DNA from: Candidatus Heimdallarchaeota archaeon
Lineage (GTDB): Archaea; Asgardarchaeota; Heimdallarchaeia; Heimdallarchaeales; Kariarchaeaceae
Reading direction: 5' to 3'
Assembly (NCBI GenBank): GCA_015523565.1
Contig: WAKA01000207.1
Span: 1 to 57,654 of the forward strand
DNA length: 57,654 nt
A program made the position numbers and the translations under genes. Positions 45,699 through 54,882 of this stretch are shown here, piece after piece (within the stretch, counting starts at the first letter, position 1; each line of letters starts with the position of its first letter). Under the pieces are notes generated by a model that saw only the letters and a program-made list of their open reading frames with translations, was not told the origin of the DNA and made no database searches.

Positions 45699-46016
45699 AT
45701 GTCCATTTATACACTCCCTTATCCTGCATTGGAGATCCTGAAAATACTTGCCAAACATGGAAGCTTAACTGCCAAAGAAATTCAAGAGCATTTGGGTAAG
45801 GATGTTGAACCAAAAGCAATCAAGTATGCTCTTAGAAGGTTATTGGAAAATAAGGTGATTTATAGGGTTCCAAACTTGTTGGACATGAGATCTGTATATT
45901 ATCGTACCGCTACACGTGAAGAACTTTCAGATCTTGCCAATGATCTGTCACCTGAAATAACAGAACAAATAATTGAGGCAATGGAACAAGGAAATGACAA
46001 TTTTCTTCAAGCTTAA
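45699..46016 (+). CDS. winged-helix DNA-binding protein
   Basis: A 105-residue protein whose first 75 residues form a winged helix: YPALEILKILAKHGSLTAKEIQEHLG, then KAIKYALRRLLENKVIYRVP as recognition helix and wing. The acidic C-terminus (SPEITEQIIEAMEQGND) is helical. It resembles small archaeal transcription regulators or the TFE-alpha/ArsR type; no named family is certain. It converges with AMP phosphorylase (four-base overlap). Confidence 0.75.
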   Translation: MSIYTLPYPALEILKILAKHGSLTAKEIQEHLGKDVEPKAIKYALRRLLENKVIYRVPNLLDMRSVYYRTATREELSDLANDLSPEITEQIIEAMEQGNDNFLQA

Positions 46017-47539
46017 ATTTTCTTTTCTGATTTTACCCTATTGATGATCATTCCCGAAATCTTTACTGCCATATAATTTGTAGCCACTTGGATTGCGGAT
46101 GACAATTTTGCATCAGAGTTTGAATAAATCGTGAAAAGCGGATCTCCTTCTTTTACATATGCTCCTATTCTTGTGTGCAACACTATTCCGCTTTCTTTTG
46201 AACTTGGGGCTCCTGCCGCGGCACATATCAGTTTTGTTCCCCTATTTGAAATTGAACGGACATAACCATCTTGAGATGCGCATATTGTGTATGTGTACTC
46301 TCCGACATTGATATCATTTGATGTGATGTTGGGATCCCCTCCCTGTGCTTCTATGATTTCCTTGAATTTTTTCAAGGCCTTGCCTGATTCTATCAACTCT
46401 CTTGCCACTTCCGACCCGCGGTTAATTGATGCCACTCCTCCCATCTCAAGCAATGTCCCTGCTAATTCCAATGATTTTGTATAGGCTGTATTTTTGACTT
46501 TTCCTTCCAAAATCTCAAGAGCCTCTTTTGCTTCAAGTGCTGGTCCAATATTTGTTCCGATTGGTGTGTCCCCCAAGGTCATCGCAGCTTCAACATTTAT
46601 TCCAACTCTATGACATAATCCAACCAATCTATGCGCAAAATTCATGGCTTCCTCTGTAGTTTGCATTTTTGTATATTTCCCTGTGGGAATGTCAATGACC
46701 AAATTCTTGATTCCCATTGCTATTTTTGTGGAAATTATTGCAGAAAGCATCTGGTCTTGTGGATCTACATCAAGAAACTTTTTGACTTTTGCAACTATTC
46801 CATCCATCGGACTAAGTTTGAGTGGTTCATTGTGAACAATCATGCCCCTTGTTCTTGGTGCAATTTCACTTACTTCATCAGGCGAAAATTCCACTTCTGC
46901 TAGCACTTCCATTGAATCCGCAGTTCCTGAAGGTGATGTAATTGCTCGACTACTGGTTTTTGGGATCAACAATCCTGCTGAGGCAATTGTTGGAACAATT
47001 ACCAATGAGACCTTATTCCCTGGAACCCCTCCAATCGAATGCTTGTCGAATGTTTTTTCTTGAAAATCGAACTGTGTGCCCTGTTCCGCCATGCTTACTG
47101 CAAACGCGGTCATCTCCTCCTCTGAAAACCCCTGAAATTCACTTGTTAAAACAAATTCGCCAATTTCCAAATTTATATAATTTCTTTTTGAAATGTCATT
47201 TACAATTGCATAAACATCATTTTGTGTCCATGCTTTTCCTTTCATTTTTTGCTTCAATAGATCCAAACTTGCAGGTGTTCTCCTGTTAGCCAACAAAACT
47301 TCATCTCCATCCCTTACATTCAACCATTCTGCATCAGGTGCTGAAATTCCCACCACATTGTTTTCCACAATCCCTTCTGTAACTACTGGTGTTGCTGAGA
47401 ATGACTTGCCTGAAACTTCATGTCGAACCATTACAACTGCTGTATGTTTGAATTTAAGTCGAGATGCAGTTTGGTGTGATATCATTACAGTCGGATCTAC
47501 CGATCGAATATCTAAAATCTTAACAGGAAGCTTGATCAC
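46013..47539 (-). CDS. deoA: AMP phosphorylase
   Basis: Archaeal AMP phosphorylase splits AMP (and other NMPs) with phosphate into adenine and ribose 1,5-bisphosphate, feeding the pathway through R15P isomerase and form III RuBisCO. An extra N-terminal domain of about 85 residues precedes the thymidine-phosphorylase-like body. KHSIGGVPGNKVSLVIVP, SSRAITSPSGTADSMEVL and LGDTPIGTNIGPALEA are diagnostic. At about 508 residues it has the normal length. GTG chosen: a GTTTTTATC element lies 26 bases upstream, and the protein then starts with the expected KLPVKILDI; a TTG lies six codons earlier. RuBisCO is not in the window. Confidence 0.95.
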   Translation of the reverse strand: MIKLPVKILDIRSVDPTVMISHQTASRLKFKHTAVVMVRHEVSGKSFSATPVVTEGIVENNVVGISAPDAEWLNVRDGDEVLLANRRTPASLDLLKQKMKGKAWTQNDVYAIVNDISKRNYINLEIGEFVLTSEFQGFSEEEMTAFAVSMAEQGTQFDFQEKTFDKHSIGGVPGNKVSLVIVPTIASAGLLIPKTSSRAITSPSGTADSMEVLAEVEFSPDEVSEIAPRTRGMIVHNEPLKLSPMDGIVAKVKKFLDVDPQDQMLSAIISTKIAMGIKNLVIDIPTGKYTKMQTTEEAMNFAHRLVGLCHRVGINVEAAMTLGDTPIGTNIGPALEAKEALEILEGKVKNTAYTKSLELAGTLLEMGGVASINRGSEVARELIESGKALKKFKEIIEAQGGDPNITSNDINVGEYTYTICASQDGYVRSISNRGTKLICAAAGAPSSKESGIVLHTRIGAYVKEGDPLFTIYSNSDAKLSSAIQVATNYMAVKISGMIINRVKSEKKI

Positions 47540-47620
47540 ATAGTAATAAGAACTCAAAATGATAAAAACGTTTCAATGATACTCCCCCAAAAGGTAAATC
47601 TCTTGGAAGAAACTTTCCAT

Positions 47621-48106
47621 TTACCGTTCTTTTGTAATGTCTATCGTTATATCTGCCACATTCTTCAATGAAATCGAAAACCCCGGATCAAACCCCAGAA
47701 TTGCTGTTTTTATCCCTTTTTCCTTCAGTTTCATCAGTATTGGCGTACATCTTGCATCTCTGCTTCCAAGAAGGATGATGTTCCCTGTATTTCGTTTTGC
47801 TATTTCCAATACCAATAATCCCATTCTGATATGCACATCCTCTGTTGCTACAATTGGCGTATATCCACTATTTATGACCGCTTGAATCAATGCCTCGCTT
47901 GCATGCCTATTTAGCAAGACATATTTTTCCCCCAAATTTCCAAGTTGTGATGCATATCGGTCTATATCGTCAAGCTTCAGTTGTTTTGATCCAACTTTTC
48001 TCAATAAGTTCGGTCCATCCACAATAATTGACACTGTTTCTTTTCGCCTCAGTAAATTCCTGATGATATTTAATCTTCCTGCTTCACTTGATGAAATGGT
48101 TCTCAC
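47621..48106 (-). CDS. NYN domain protein (LabA/PIN-like ribonuclease fold)
   Basis: A 161-residue PIN-like NYN domain. IIVDGPNLLRK is the first acidic motif, HIRMGLLVLEIA follows, and IILLGSRDARCTPILMKLKEKG is the SGDxDF-like motif with the acidic residues retained in modified form. NYN proteins are often RNases. Start is GTG, three bases after the coiled-coil gene, so the two are co-transcribed. Confidence 0.8.
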   Translation of the reverse strand: MRTISSSEAGRLNIIRNLLRRKETVSIIVDGPNLLRKVGSKQLKLDDIDRYASQLGNLGEKYVLLNRHASEALIQAVINSGYTPIVATEDVHIRMGLLVLEIAKRNTGNIILLGSRDARCTPILMKLKEKGIKTAILGFDPGFSISLKNVADITIDITKER

Positions 48107-48109
48107 TCC

Positions 48110-49573
48110 TTATGTCATTGCCATAAGATACTCTAAAGAAAACGGAGATCGCCTGTCATCAGATGGACTTATGTACATGACATTTCCGTCCCTTCTCACA
48201 TTTACCAATCCATGATCCGCAAGCTCAATGATTGCCCTATGGACGATTTCTCTGGGCAAATTCATGCTTACCATAATGTCCTTCAAACGTATCTCTATCC
48301 CTATGCTTTCAACAATTGCTAATGTTCTATATTTAATGTCATAAACCATGATTCCCTTCAAATACTCAAAGCTATCCGTAAATTCCTTGAGTTTGGATCT
48401 TAGGTCTTCTAACTCTTGTTCCATTGTTTCCTTTTCCTCTTGGGACAATGAAACCTTTCCCTCATATTGTTTAAGTTTATTTTCAGCATCTCTGTAGTCC
48501 ATTTCAATTTTTTCCTTGTTTTTCTTTAATTCCTCGTATGAGGCAAGCAGTGCATTATATCGTTCCTGTAAATCTTTTTCCTCCTGCTCTAAATTCTTGA
48601 TCCGGTTTGAGAGCCCTGATAGCTGGTTTTTTGTCTGTACATTTTCATTCGTTATCTGTTCCAATTTCAGTTGCTTTTCTTCAAGATCCAATTTTAACCT
48701 TCGTATTTCTTCTTTAAGTTCAACTTCCTTTGATTTCATTGAAAAAAGTTCATTCTGTGCATTGTCCAATTTTTGTTGCAGTTGGGTAATAAACTCATTT
48801 GATACACTGCTTTGCCGAGAAAGTAGTTCCCTTTCCCTTTCAGTAAGTTCTCGAATGGTCTGTCTTAAATTCTCCATCTCTTGCAATTTTTCAAGTGCTT
48901 TCCGGTTTTCATTTTGCAGATGGGCAATAATATTGTCTCTCTCTGCCAATGCTGTTTGCATTTCTTCCATATCTCCAGAGGATTCAAGCATCCTGTTCCC
49001 TAATATGTTGACTTGGTCTTCCATCTGCTTCAAGCGAATTGTCAGGTTTTCGATTTCCTCATTTTTTTGTTTGAGTTCTGCTTGCATCGCCGTTAACTCA
49101 TTTTGAAGTCTAATGTTTTCTGATTGAATGTCTGAATAATTTTCTGTTTGACTGATCAACTGCATTTCATAATCTGACAGTCTTGCATCCTTTTCCATTT
49201 GTTCTGCCAATATCTCCTGAAGTTTTTGGAATTCCCTTAATATTTCTTCCTTAACCATCCCTGTATTTACAAATGCAGATTCTATTCCCTCTCTAATATA
49301 ATGCGCAGCAGTTGCCACAATGCGTAAATGAATGCTATTCTTATAGAAATTCAAAAAGAAATCCCTATATCTCCCACTTAAGTCATTAATGTCTGAATAT
49401 GTATACGCGGATTTCCCCATTTGGGTGAATTCTGTCTTAATCTCTTCACTTTTTTCCCGAATTTGCCTTTCAACTTCCATTTTTTCTTTCATCATTTTTG
49501 ATAGGAATTCCAAGACGGATTCTCTAATAACCGAAATATTTGAAATATCTTCAGGGGCAGGTAATGAACTCAT
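48110..49573 (-). CDS. long coiled-coil protein with C-terminal winged helix
   Basis: Residues 120-400 form a nearly continuous coiled coil (for example KQMEDQVNILGNRMLESSG, LEEKQLKLEQITNENVQ). The N-terminal ~115 residues are helical, and residues 405-470 look like a winged helix (YRTLAIVESIGIEIRLKDIM, LPREIVHRAIIELADHGLV, RRDGNVMYISP). The layout matches the proteins at 18022-18858 and 12533-13435. It may be a chromosome-organising or scaffold protein. Upstream lies dCMP deaminase, 54 bases away. Confidence 0.78.
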   Translation of the reverse strand: MSSLPAPEDISNISVIRESVLEFLSKMMKEKMEVERQIREKSEEIKTEFTQMGKSAYTYSDINDLSGRYRDFFLNFYKNSIHLRIVATAAHYIREGIESAFVNTGMVKEEILREFQKLQEILAEQMEKDARLSDYEMQLISQTENYSDIQSENIRLQNELTAMQAELKQKNEEIENLTIRLKQMEDQVNILGNRMLESSGDMEEMQTALAERDNIIAHLQNENRKALEKLQEMENLRQTIRELTERERELLSRQSSVSNEFITQLQQKLDNAQNELFSMKSKEVELKEEIRRLKLDLEEKQLKLEQITNENVQTKNQLSGLSNRIKNLEQEEKDLQERYNALLASYEELKKNKEKIEMDYRDAENKLKQYEGKVSLSQEEKETMEQELEDLRSKLKEFTDSFEYLKGIMVYDIKYRTLAIVESIGIEIRLKDIMVSMNLPREIVHRAIIELADHGLVNVRRDGNVMYISPSDDRRSPFSLEYLMAMT

Positions 49574-49627
49574 CTAATCATAATTTATTTCCTTAGATAA
49601 AGGCTTTTCTCTCTCATTAGAGATAAA

Positions 49628-50059
49628 TTAATCAACTTGATTCAAATCAATGAGCTTTATACCTGTTTCATTTGAAAATTTGATTATCCTCTCATCCCTA
49701 TAGAATTCCAAATAATAGATCTCCTTTATCCCTGCATTTGCAATAAGCTTGAAACAATGAAAGCAAGGGGAGGCAGTAACATATATCGAAGCTCCCTCTA
49801 TTTTTACTCCATGTTTTGCCGCTTGAACAATAGCATTTGCCTCCGCATGCACTGTCCTAATGCAATGCCCATTTTCAATAAGACAGCCAACTTCTGTGCA
49901 ATGTGGTAATCCCCTGATTGATCCATTATACCCTGTACTCAAGATATTTTTGTCTTTGATAATGACCGCCCCCACTTGTTTTCTAGGGCATGTGCTTCGC
50001 GTTGCCACCTGCTTTGCCAATTGACCAAAGTATTGATCCCAGCTTGGTCTCTTATCCAC
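49628..50059 (-). CDS. dCMP deaminase family (zinc-dependent)
   Basis: Zinc-dependent cytidine/deoxycytidylate deaminase. VHAEANAIVQAAKHG is the HAE motif and SPCFHCFKLIANAG the PCxxC motif. The N-terminal PSWDQYFGQLAKQVATRSTCPRKQVGAVI is typical of deoxycytidylate deaminases (ComEB-like), which make dUMP for thymidylate synthesis. At 143 residues it has the expected size. Start is GTG. Confidence 0.93.
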   Translation of the reverse strand: MDKRPSWDQYFGQLAKQVATRSTCPRKQVGAVIIKDKNILSTGYNGSIRGLPHCTEVGCLIENGHCIRTVHAEANAIVQAAKHGVKIEGASIYVTASPCFHCFKLIANAGIKEIYYLEFYRDERIIKFSNETGIKLIDLNQVD

Positions 50060-50149
50060 GACATTACTGGAAAATTTCTCCCCTTCAATCTTTTGTTTCT
50101 TTCAATGACGCATCGCTATGTTTAGAAAGCAATTTGCATATGTCAATAT

Positions 50150-50632
50150 ATGCCTACAAAGGGAATTATCCACACCCCTCGAGGGGACATGAGATTCGAG
50201 CTTTATGATGAAGCAACCCCCAACACTGTGAAAAACTTTGTTAGCCTTATCCAATCTGGTTTTTATGATGATGCTGCATTTCATCGTGTAATCCCCGGTT
50301 TTGTTGCACAAGGTGGTTGTCCTTACAAAAACGGGACTGGCGGTCCTGGATACCGGATCAGATGTGAAGTTGATGCACCAAAACAAAAACATGTTTTAGG
50401 CGCATTGTCTATGGCTCATGCAGGACGTGATACTGGTGGGTCCCAATTTTTTATTGTCCTTGACGAAGAAAATACAAAACACCTTGACAGAAAACACACT
50501 GTTTTCGGCAAACTTTCAGACAATGAAAGCATTCAAGTTGCATTGAAACTTGAACCCATGGATTCATTTTCAATTGAACTAACTTTTGTTGATCCAAACA
50601 CGGAAGCAAGGGAACTGGAAAAACTCCCCTAA
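50150..50632 (+). CDS. cyclophilin-type peptidyl-prolyl isomerase
   Basis: Catalyses proline cis-trans isomerisation during protein folding. [36 protein letters not shown] and [11 protein letters not shown] hold the active-site Arg, Phe, Gln and His positions of the cyclophilin family. At 160 residues it is a single-domain cytosolic form. Divergent from dCMP deaminase. Confidence 0.96.
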   Translation: MPTKGIIHTPRGDMRFELYDEATPNTVKNFVSLIQSGFYDDAAFHRVIPGFVAQGGCPYKNGTGGPGYRIRCEVDAPKQKHVLGALSMAHAGRDTGGSQFFIVLDEENTKHLDRKHTVFGKLSDNESIQVALKLEPMDSFSIELTFVDPNTEARELEKLP

Positions 50633-50650
50633 ATCAACCACAAATAAGTG

Positions 50651-50661
50651 TTTATTAATTT
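50651..50661 (+). promoter_or_regulatory. TATA-like promoter element
   Basis: TTTATTAATTT is centred 25 bases before the ATG at 50681, supporting that start over the TTG one codon earlier. Confidence 0.45.
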
Positions 50662-50680
50662 GTAATGAGAGTAAATATTG

Positions 50681-51283
50681 ATGCAACTAAAAATACTTGA
50701 TATGTTTGCCTGTCCAAGATGTGTTCAAGAAGGAAAATCATCTGACAGAAAATATCTTGTCAAGGGAGATTTCAATGAGATAAAAATATTTGATGGATTC
50801 ATAGAATGTAGTAACAATCACCGTTGGCAAATCCGAGATGAATTGTTGAAGTTTGATGAAATGGCAAGCTCTGAATATCTCTATTCACCATATGATATTG
50901 AATACAAAGAAATATCTCCAATCCCGCCAAATGTCACGGATTTTGATTCATTTCTTGTTATTGTCAAAATGGCAACCAAAAAGGCAATGTCACAAGGGAA
51001 AATCATCGCCGTTTTTGGCTTTCCCATTAATTTTCTGGAATCCCTCGATGCAGTGGATCGACCTTTGATTGTAGTCAATGAAAACGAAGCAATCTTAAGG
51101 AAATCTCAGGAAATCGCAGCTAAAAATGGATTTTTTGATTTCCTAACTGTTGTCAAGGCAAAATCTGTGGTTTTCAATAATCCAGACCGTATCTTCCAAA
51201 TTTCAATACTTGATGAAAATGTATCTTCTGCATTGTCCATTCGGATGACGGATGATGGTTCATTCCAAATTGAAGAAAGTTGA
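50681..51283 (+). CDS. Trm112-like zinc-ribbon protein with a C-terminal Rossmann-like domain
   Basis: The N-terminus (LKILDMFACPRC, later FIECSNNHRWQIRDEL) follows the Trm112 family: Cys-x-x-Cys, then Cys and a His where a Cys is usual, and the I-R-D motif before the end. Trm112 proteins activate several methyltransferases. The remaining ~140 residues alternate strands and helices like a methyltransferase fold but lack a visible GxGxG SAM loop. A fusion of Trm112 with an inactive or diverged domain is therefore possible. Confidence 0.6.
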   Translation: MQLKILDMFACPRCVQEGKSSDRKYLVKGDFNEIKIFDGFIECSNNHRWQIRDELLKFDEMASSEYLYSPYDIEYKEISPIPPNVTDFDSFLVIVKMATKKAMSQGKIIAVFGFPINFLESLDAVDRPLIVVNENEAILRKSQEIAAKNGFFDFLTVVKAKSVVFNNPDRIFQISILDENVSSALSIRMTDDGSFQIEES

Positions 51284-51311
51284 TTGTTTGGATGCAATGA
51301 TTTTTCAATGG

Positions 51312-51323
51312 AATAATTAAAAA
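51312..51323 (+). promoter_or_regulatory. TATA-like promoter element of sec61-beta
   Basis: AATAATTAAAAA is centred about 20 bases before the ATG at 51338. Confidence 0.35.
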
Positions 51324-51337
51324 CGATTTGAAGAACT

Positions 51338-51523
51338 ATGTCGATGAGGCAACAAAAGAAAAAAGACAGCGCCCCCATGCCTTCAACAGGGGCTGGGTTG
51401 ATGAGATATTTTGACGAAGAATTGCCTGGAAGGAAAATCAGTGCAAACGGCACTTTAATTTTTACAGCTGTTCTTATTGCATTTGTAATATTGTTGAATT
51501 CCCCTGCAAATCCTTTTAAATAA
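51338..51523 (+). CDS. preprotein translocase subunit Sec61-beta
   Basis: A 61-residue single-span protein. SAPMPSTGAGLMRYFDEE followed by one hydrophobic helix (TLIFTAVLIAFVILL) is the archaeal Sec61-beta pattern (P-x-S-x-AGL-x-RYF-x-E). It is the small, peripheral translocon subunit that sits with the SecY protein encoded at 31902-33494. It precedes the PEP-carboxylase-like gene by 28 bases. Confidence 0.93.
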   Translation: MSMRQQKKKDSAPMPSTGAGLMRYFDEELPGRKISANGTLIFTAVLIAFVILLNSPANPFK

Positions 51524-51551
51524 AAAGATTTTAGCTTAATTCAAATGCCAA

Positions 51552-54422
51552 GTGCACAAGTTTAAAATTCCGTACACTTATGAAAAATTATTGATTACAG
51601 GAAACGCAGTGAAAATTCCAAATACACCAATATCCATGGAAGAATTACTTCAATTTATGCATGAGATTTTAGAAGAGGTCTTGATAGAACAAGCTGGTCG
51701 AGATTTGTTTCAAAAAGAAGAGGCACTTCGACTTCTCATTTCGCACTTCTTAGCCCAAAATGATTGGAGGTCAATTGCAGACTATGAAAAAGAGTTTGCT
51801 GCATTAAACGAAAATGATCGTCATAAAATCTTGAAATCAATGATCCTTTGGTTTGAATTGGCAAATCTTGTTGAAACTACCTTCCGCAAATCAATCTCTC
51901 TTGAAGAAATCCAACAAAACGACCTGAACCTTCAATCTACCATTAAATATTCCAAAACAAAAATTACAAATGCAATTGACCTTATCGGACTAATGCATAA
52001 ATCTCAATTACAATTAACCTTTAGTCCTCATCCATTGAATAAACGTAAACCTTCAATTCTCAACCTTCTTAAAAACATCTACACAAGGCTGGAGGAATTT
52101 CCATCTTGCAAGCCTTTTCCCTTGATGACTGAAATATTGAGATCCAAAATAAAAAGTGAATTGACCGTACTTTGGGGAACAAATGAGAGCCGTCCAATTC
52201 GATACCATGAGTTTGACAGATTGCGGAATTCCCTATTCTATTTTGAAAATTCAATTGTTGATACAATTTCACTAATTTACAATAAAATTCTTCAGTCAAT
52301 GCAATTTCAACTTAAACAACATAAAGTTGATTATAATCTTCCCATATTCTTTGAATTCAGCTATCTTTTAAGAGCAATCGGATACAAAAAAAACCCTGAC
52401 CTCCCAACCTTAACACTATTAATGCAAAAACGATTAATGCTTAGACGTTATATTGATGACATTAAAAAAATGTTGAAAGACCTTCCAATATCATCTAGAT
52501 ATTTTGAGTTTTCAAATGAACTTGCAAAAAGCCTTGAAGAGGATGAATTCCTTTTCCCTGAATTCACTGCCTTGACTGAGGATTTGAATATAGACGAACC
52601 CATCCGAAGAAAGCTTGATTTTATTCGTCTGAAATTGGAAAACTCTTTGGCACAAGTCAATTCTCACATTGACCGCCTTGGACTTGATCAGACCATGGTT
52701 GGCTATAATCCCTTTTTTGTTTCTGTTCCCAATGGTCCAAGATACAATCGGTCACAGGAATTTCTTGAAGACCTTCAAATTATCTATAGGACTTTGAAAA
52801 AGTCTCGGGGGAAAATAATTGCAAAGACACATTTCCATCCGCTTATGGAAAAAGTTCGGATTTTCGGTTTCCATATGGCTCCCCTTGATATAGTTGTAGA
52901 CGTAAATGATTTGCACAATCTATTCTCCGAACTATTTGAATTGAATGGATTTTCATATCAGGATATGGAAACTTCTGAAAAGGAAAAATTGCTCCTAAAC
53001 GAGCTTTCATCGCTTAGACCTCTGGGGGCTGACCTCTTTTATCAATCAAATTTGCTTTCTTTGAGAGCAAGCCATTCCCTGAACTTTTTCAAAAAATTAA
53101 GAAATTCTCTTGATACAGTATCCCCACGATCAATCCAAAGCATTATTCTCCATAATTACAGCTCTTATGTTGATTATTTGGAAGCAATGTTGATTTGTAA
53201 GGAAGTTGGCATTCTCAAAATGGCGGCTACAAATAAAATCGCAACAATGGCAATTGACATCATTCCGAGTCTGCAGACTGACAAAAATCTTATCAACATC
53301 CCTCATGAAATTGGTCTGCTTGCAAAGCATACCAGCTATTTCCAGCTTCTCCAAAAACGAAAGAAAATCCAGCCCTTGTTTCTTGACTTTTCAACACTTA
53401 TAAAAGATGTCAGCTATTTGAAAACTTATTATTTAATACTTGAACTACACAACTCTCTTTACCACTTAAGCAAAAAAACCAAGATTAAATTCAGGATTGT
53501 TCATGGGCGTGGTAGTCCTCTTGGAAGGGGTGGCATCCCATCAAGTGAGGCTATCGAAAATCTACCTGGCATGATTCATGCTGTTCAAATCCTTGAAGCG
53601 GGAGAAGCAATACCTAGCAAGTATTTTGACAAAACAATTGCTTGGTACAACCTAGAGACTGTTGTTTCTTCTTGGCTCAAAAAACGGATATTGGGTCACA
53701 AACCCTTTGACCGTACTGTCGAAAGTAAGATTGAGAGTCTTCTGTTCCTCTCAGAAAAATGCCAAGAAAAATATAATGAATTATTGGATAATGAAGATTT
53801 CAGACAATTTTTCGTTGATTGCACTCCTGTTGATGAAATTGATATGTTTCTTTTTAATAACCCTGTTTCTTCTATTGAAAAAATCAAAAGAGGTTTACCT
53901 CTTTCTTCTATTGATACCCTATCTTGGAACTTGGCTTGGAACGTCTCCCGTATAAACCTTTCTTCATTCTATGGGGTTGGCACTGCCTTACAAACTTATT
54001 CTGAGACCTACGGTATTGATCTCCTAAAATCACTTTACCAAAATTGGGGATACTTCAAGGTAATCATTGACAATCTCCAAATGTCCCTCTTGAAAACGAA
54101 CATGAGAATCGGACCATATTACGCTTCCCACGGAGATAATAATGCAAAAGCAATCATGCATTTGATCCAAAAAGAATATGATTTGACATGTGCAATGGTT
54201 CTCCAAATTACTGGGCAAAATGAACTCCTTGAAGCCAGCTTCCTAAGAAAAACTGTCTTGAAACGATTGGAGAATCTTGATCCGTTGTCCATTGTTCATG
54301 CGTCTCTTTGGAATGACTGGCGATTGCAAGGAAGATCCAAAGATCGATCAAATAACAACATAATTCTTTGTCTTGAAGAAAGTGTTAATGTAATAACCAC
54401 TGGGCTTAGAAATATAGGTTAG
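51552..54422 (+). CDS. highly divergent phosphoenolpyruvate carboxylase homologue
   Basis: At 956 residues it has the length of bacterial/plant PEP carboxylase, which makes oxaloacetate from PEP and bicarbonate. Family features by eye: FELANLVETTFRK near 101-113, a remnant HPLNKRK at 160-166 in place of HPTE-x-x-RR (His kept), RIFGFHMAPLDI near 436-447, KDV near 618 in place of GYSDS-x-KD (Lys kept), HGRGSPLGRGG near 651-661 (both Arg kept), YGVGTALQ, and C-terminal GLRNIG where the family ends RNTG. The GGDRDGNP motif and, on manual alignment, both Mg2+ ligands are lost, so activity is doubtful. GTG start. It is downstream of sec61-beta. Confidence 0.75.
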   Translation: MHKFKIPYTYEKLLITGNAVKIPNTPISMEELLQFMHEILEEVLIEQAGRDLFQKEEALRLLISHFLAQNDWRSIADYEKEFAALNENDRHKILKSMILWFELANLVETTFRKSISLEEIQQNDLNLQSTIKYSKTKITNAIDLIGLMHKSQLQLTFSPHPLNKRKPSILNLLKNIYTRLEEFPSCKPFPLMTEILRSKIKSELTVLWGTNESRPIRYHEFDRLRNSLFYFENSIVDTISLIYNKILQSMQFQLKQHKVDYNLPIFFEFSYLLRAIGYKKNPDLPTLTLLMQKRLMLRRYIDDIKKMLKDLPISSRYFEFSNELAKSLEEDEFLFPEFTALTEDLNIDEPIRRKLDFIRLKLENSLAQVNSHIDRLGLDQTMVGYNPFFVSVPNGPRYNRSQEFLEDLQIIYRTLKKSRGKIIAKTHFHPLMEKVRIFGFHMAPLDIVVDVNDLHNLFSELFELNGFSYQDMETSEKEKLLLNELSSLRPLGADLFYQSNLLSLRASHSLNFFKKLRNSLDTVSPRSIQSIILHNYSSYVDYLEAMLICKEVGILKMAATNKIATMAIDIIPSLQTDKNLINIPHEIGLLAKHTSYFQLLQKRKKIQPLFLDFSTLIKDVSYLKTYYLILELHNSLYHLSKKTKIKFRIVHGRGSPLGRGGIPSSEAIENLPGMIHAVQILEAGEAIPSKYFDKTIAWYNLETVVSSWLKKRILGHKPFDRTVESKIESLLFLSEKCQEKYNELLDNEDFRQFFVDCTPVDEIDMFLFNNPVSSIEKIKRGLPLSSIDTLSWNLAWNVSRINLSSFYGVGTALQTYSETYGIDLLKSLYQNWGYFKVIIDNLQMSLLKTNMRIGPYYASHGDNNAKAIMHLIQKEYDLTCAMVLQITGQNELLEASFLRKTVLKRLENLDPLSIVHASLWNDWRLQGRSKDRSNNNIILCLEESVNVITTGLRNIG

Positions 54423-54426
54423 ATTC

Positions 54427-54852
54427 ATGTCCGTCAAGATATCCGCATTGGAACAGCCGCAAAAGTTGTTTTTAATCCTTCTTCTTCTTTTTATTTGGTT
54501 CGAGACAATTTCTCTCATAGGAACTGTTGCCATTGCCATCCGTGAAAAATTGCCATTGGACGCCTTTGCATTTTCTTTATTGTTGGTGACCGTTACTGGT
54601 GCAATTGTCTCTTTTTTTGCCATTTTTAACAATAAACCACCATTCCACCTTGCCATAATCCCTGCGGCGATTGCAAACATAATTCTTGCAATATTCAATC
54701 CTGGTGGTATTGATGTCATTAATCTCCTTTTTTCTTTTCTCTTGCTATATCTCGTCTTAAGGTATCCTCTTGAACTTGTCCCCGACACCTATCGCCTTCC
54801 CCAAGTTCCACAGCAAAAAAAGAAAAGCAGAAAAAAAAGACAAAGGCAATAA
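54427..54852 (+). CDS. four-span membrane protein, unknown function
   Basis: A 141-residue protein with hydrophobic segments at about 13-33, 45-67, 75-95 and 98-115 and a strongly basic C-terminus (KKKSRKKRQRQ). No family recognised. It starts five bases after the PEP-carboxylase-like gene, so the two are probably co-transcribed. Confidence 0.65.
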   Translation: MSVKISALEQPQKLFLILLLLFIWFETISLIGTVAIAIREKLPLDAFAFSLLLVTVTGAIVSFFAIFNNKPPFHLAIIPAAIANIILAIFNPGGIDVINLLFSFLLLYLVLRYPLELVPDTYRLPQVPQQKKKSRKKRQRQ

Positions 54853-54860
54853 TTTTTATT
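54851..54860 (+). promoter_or_regulatory. TATA-like promoter element of the phosphopantothenate synthetase gene
   Basis: AATTTTTATT is centred about 27 bases before the ATG at 54883, overlapping the upstream stop codon. Confidence 0.45.
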
Positions 54861-54882
54861 TCACCAAGTAAAGGTGTGAATC

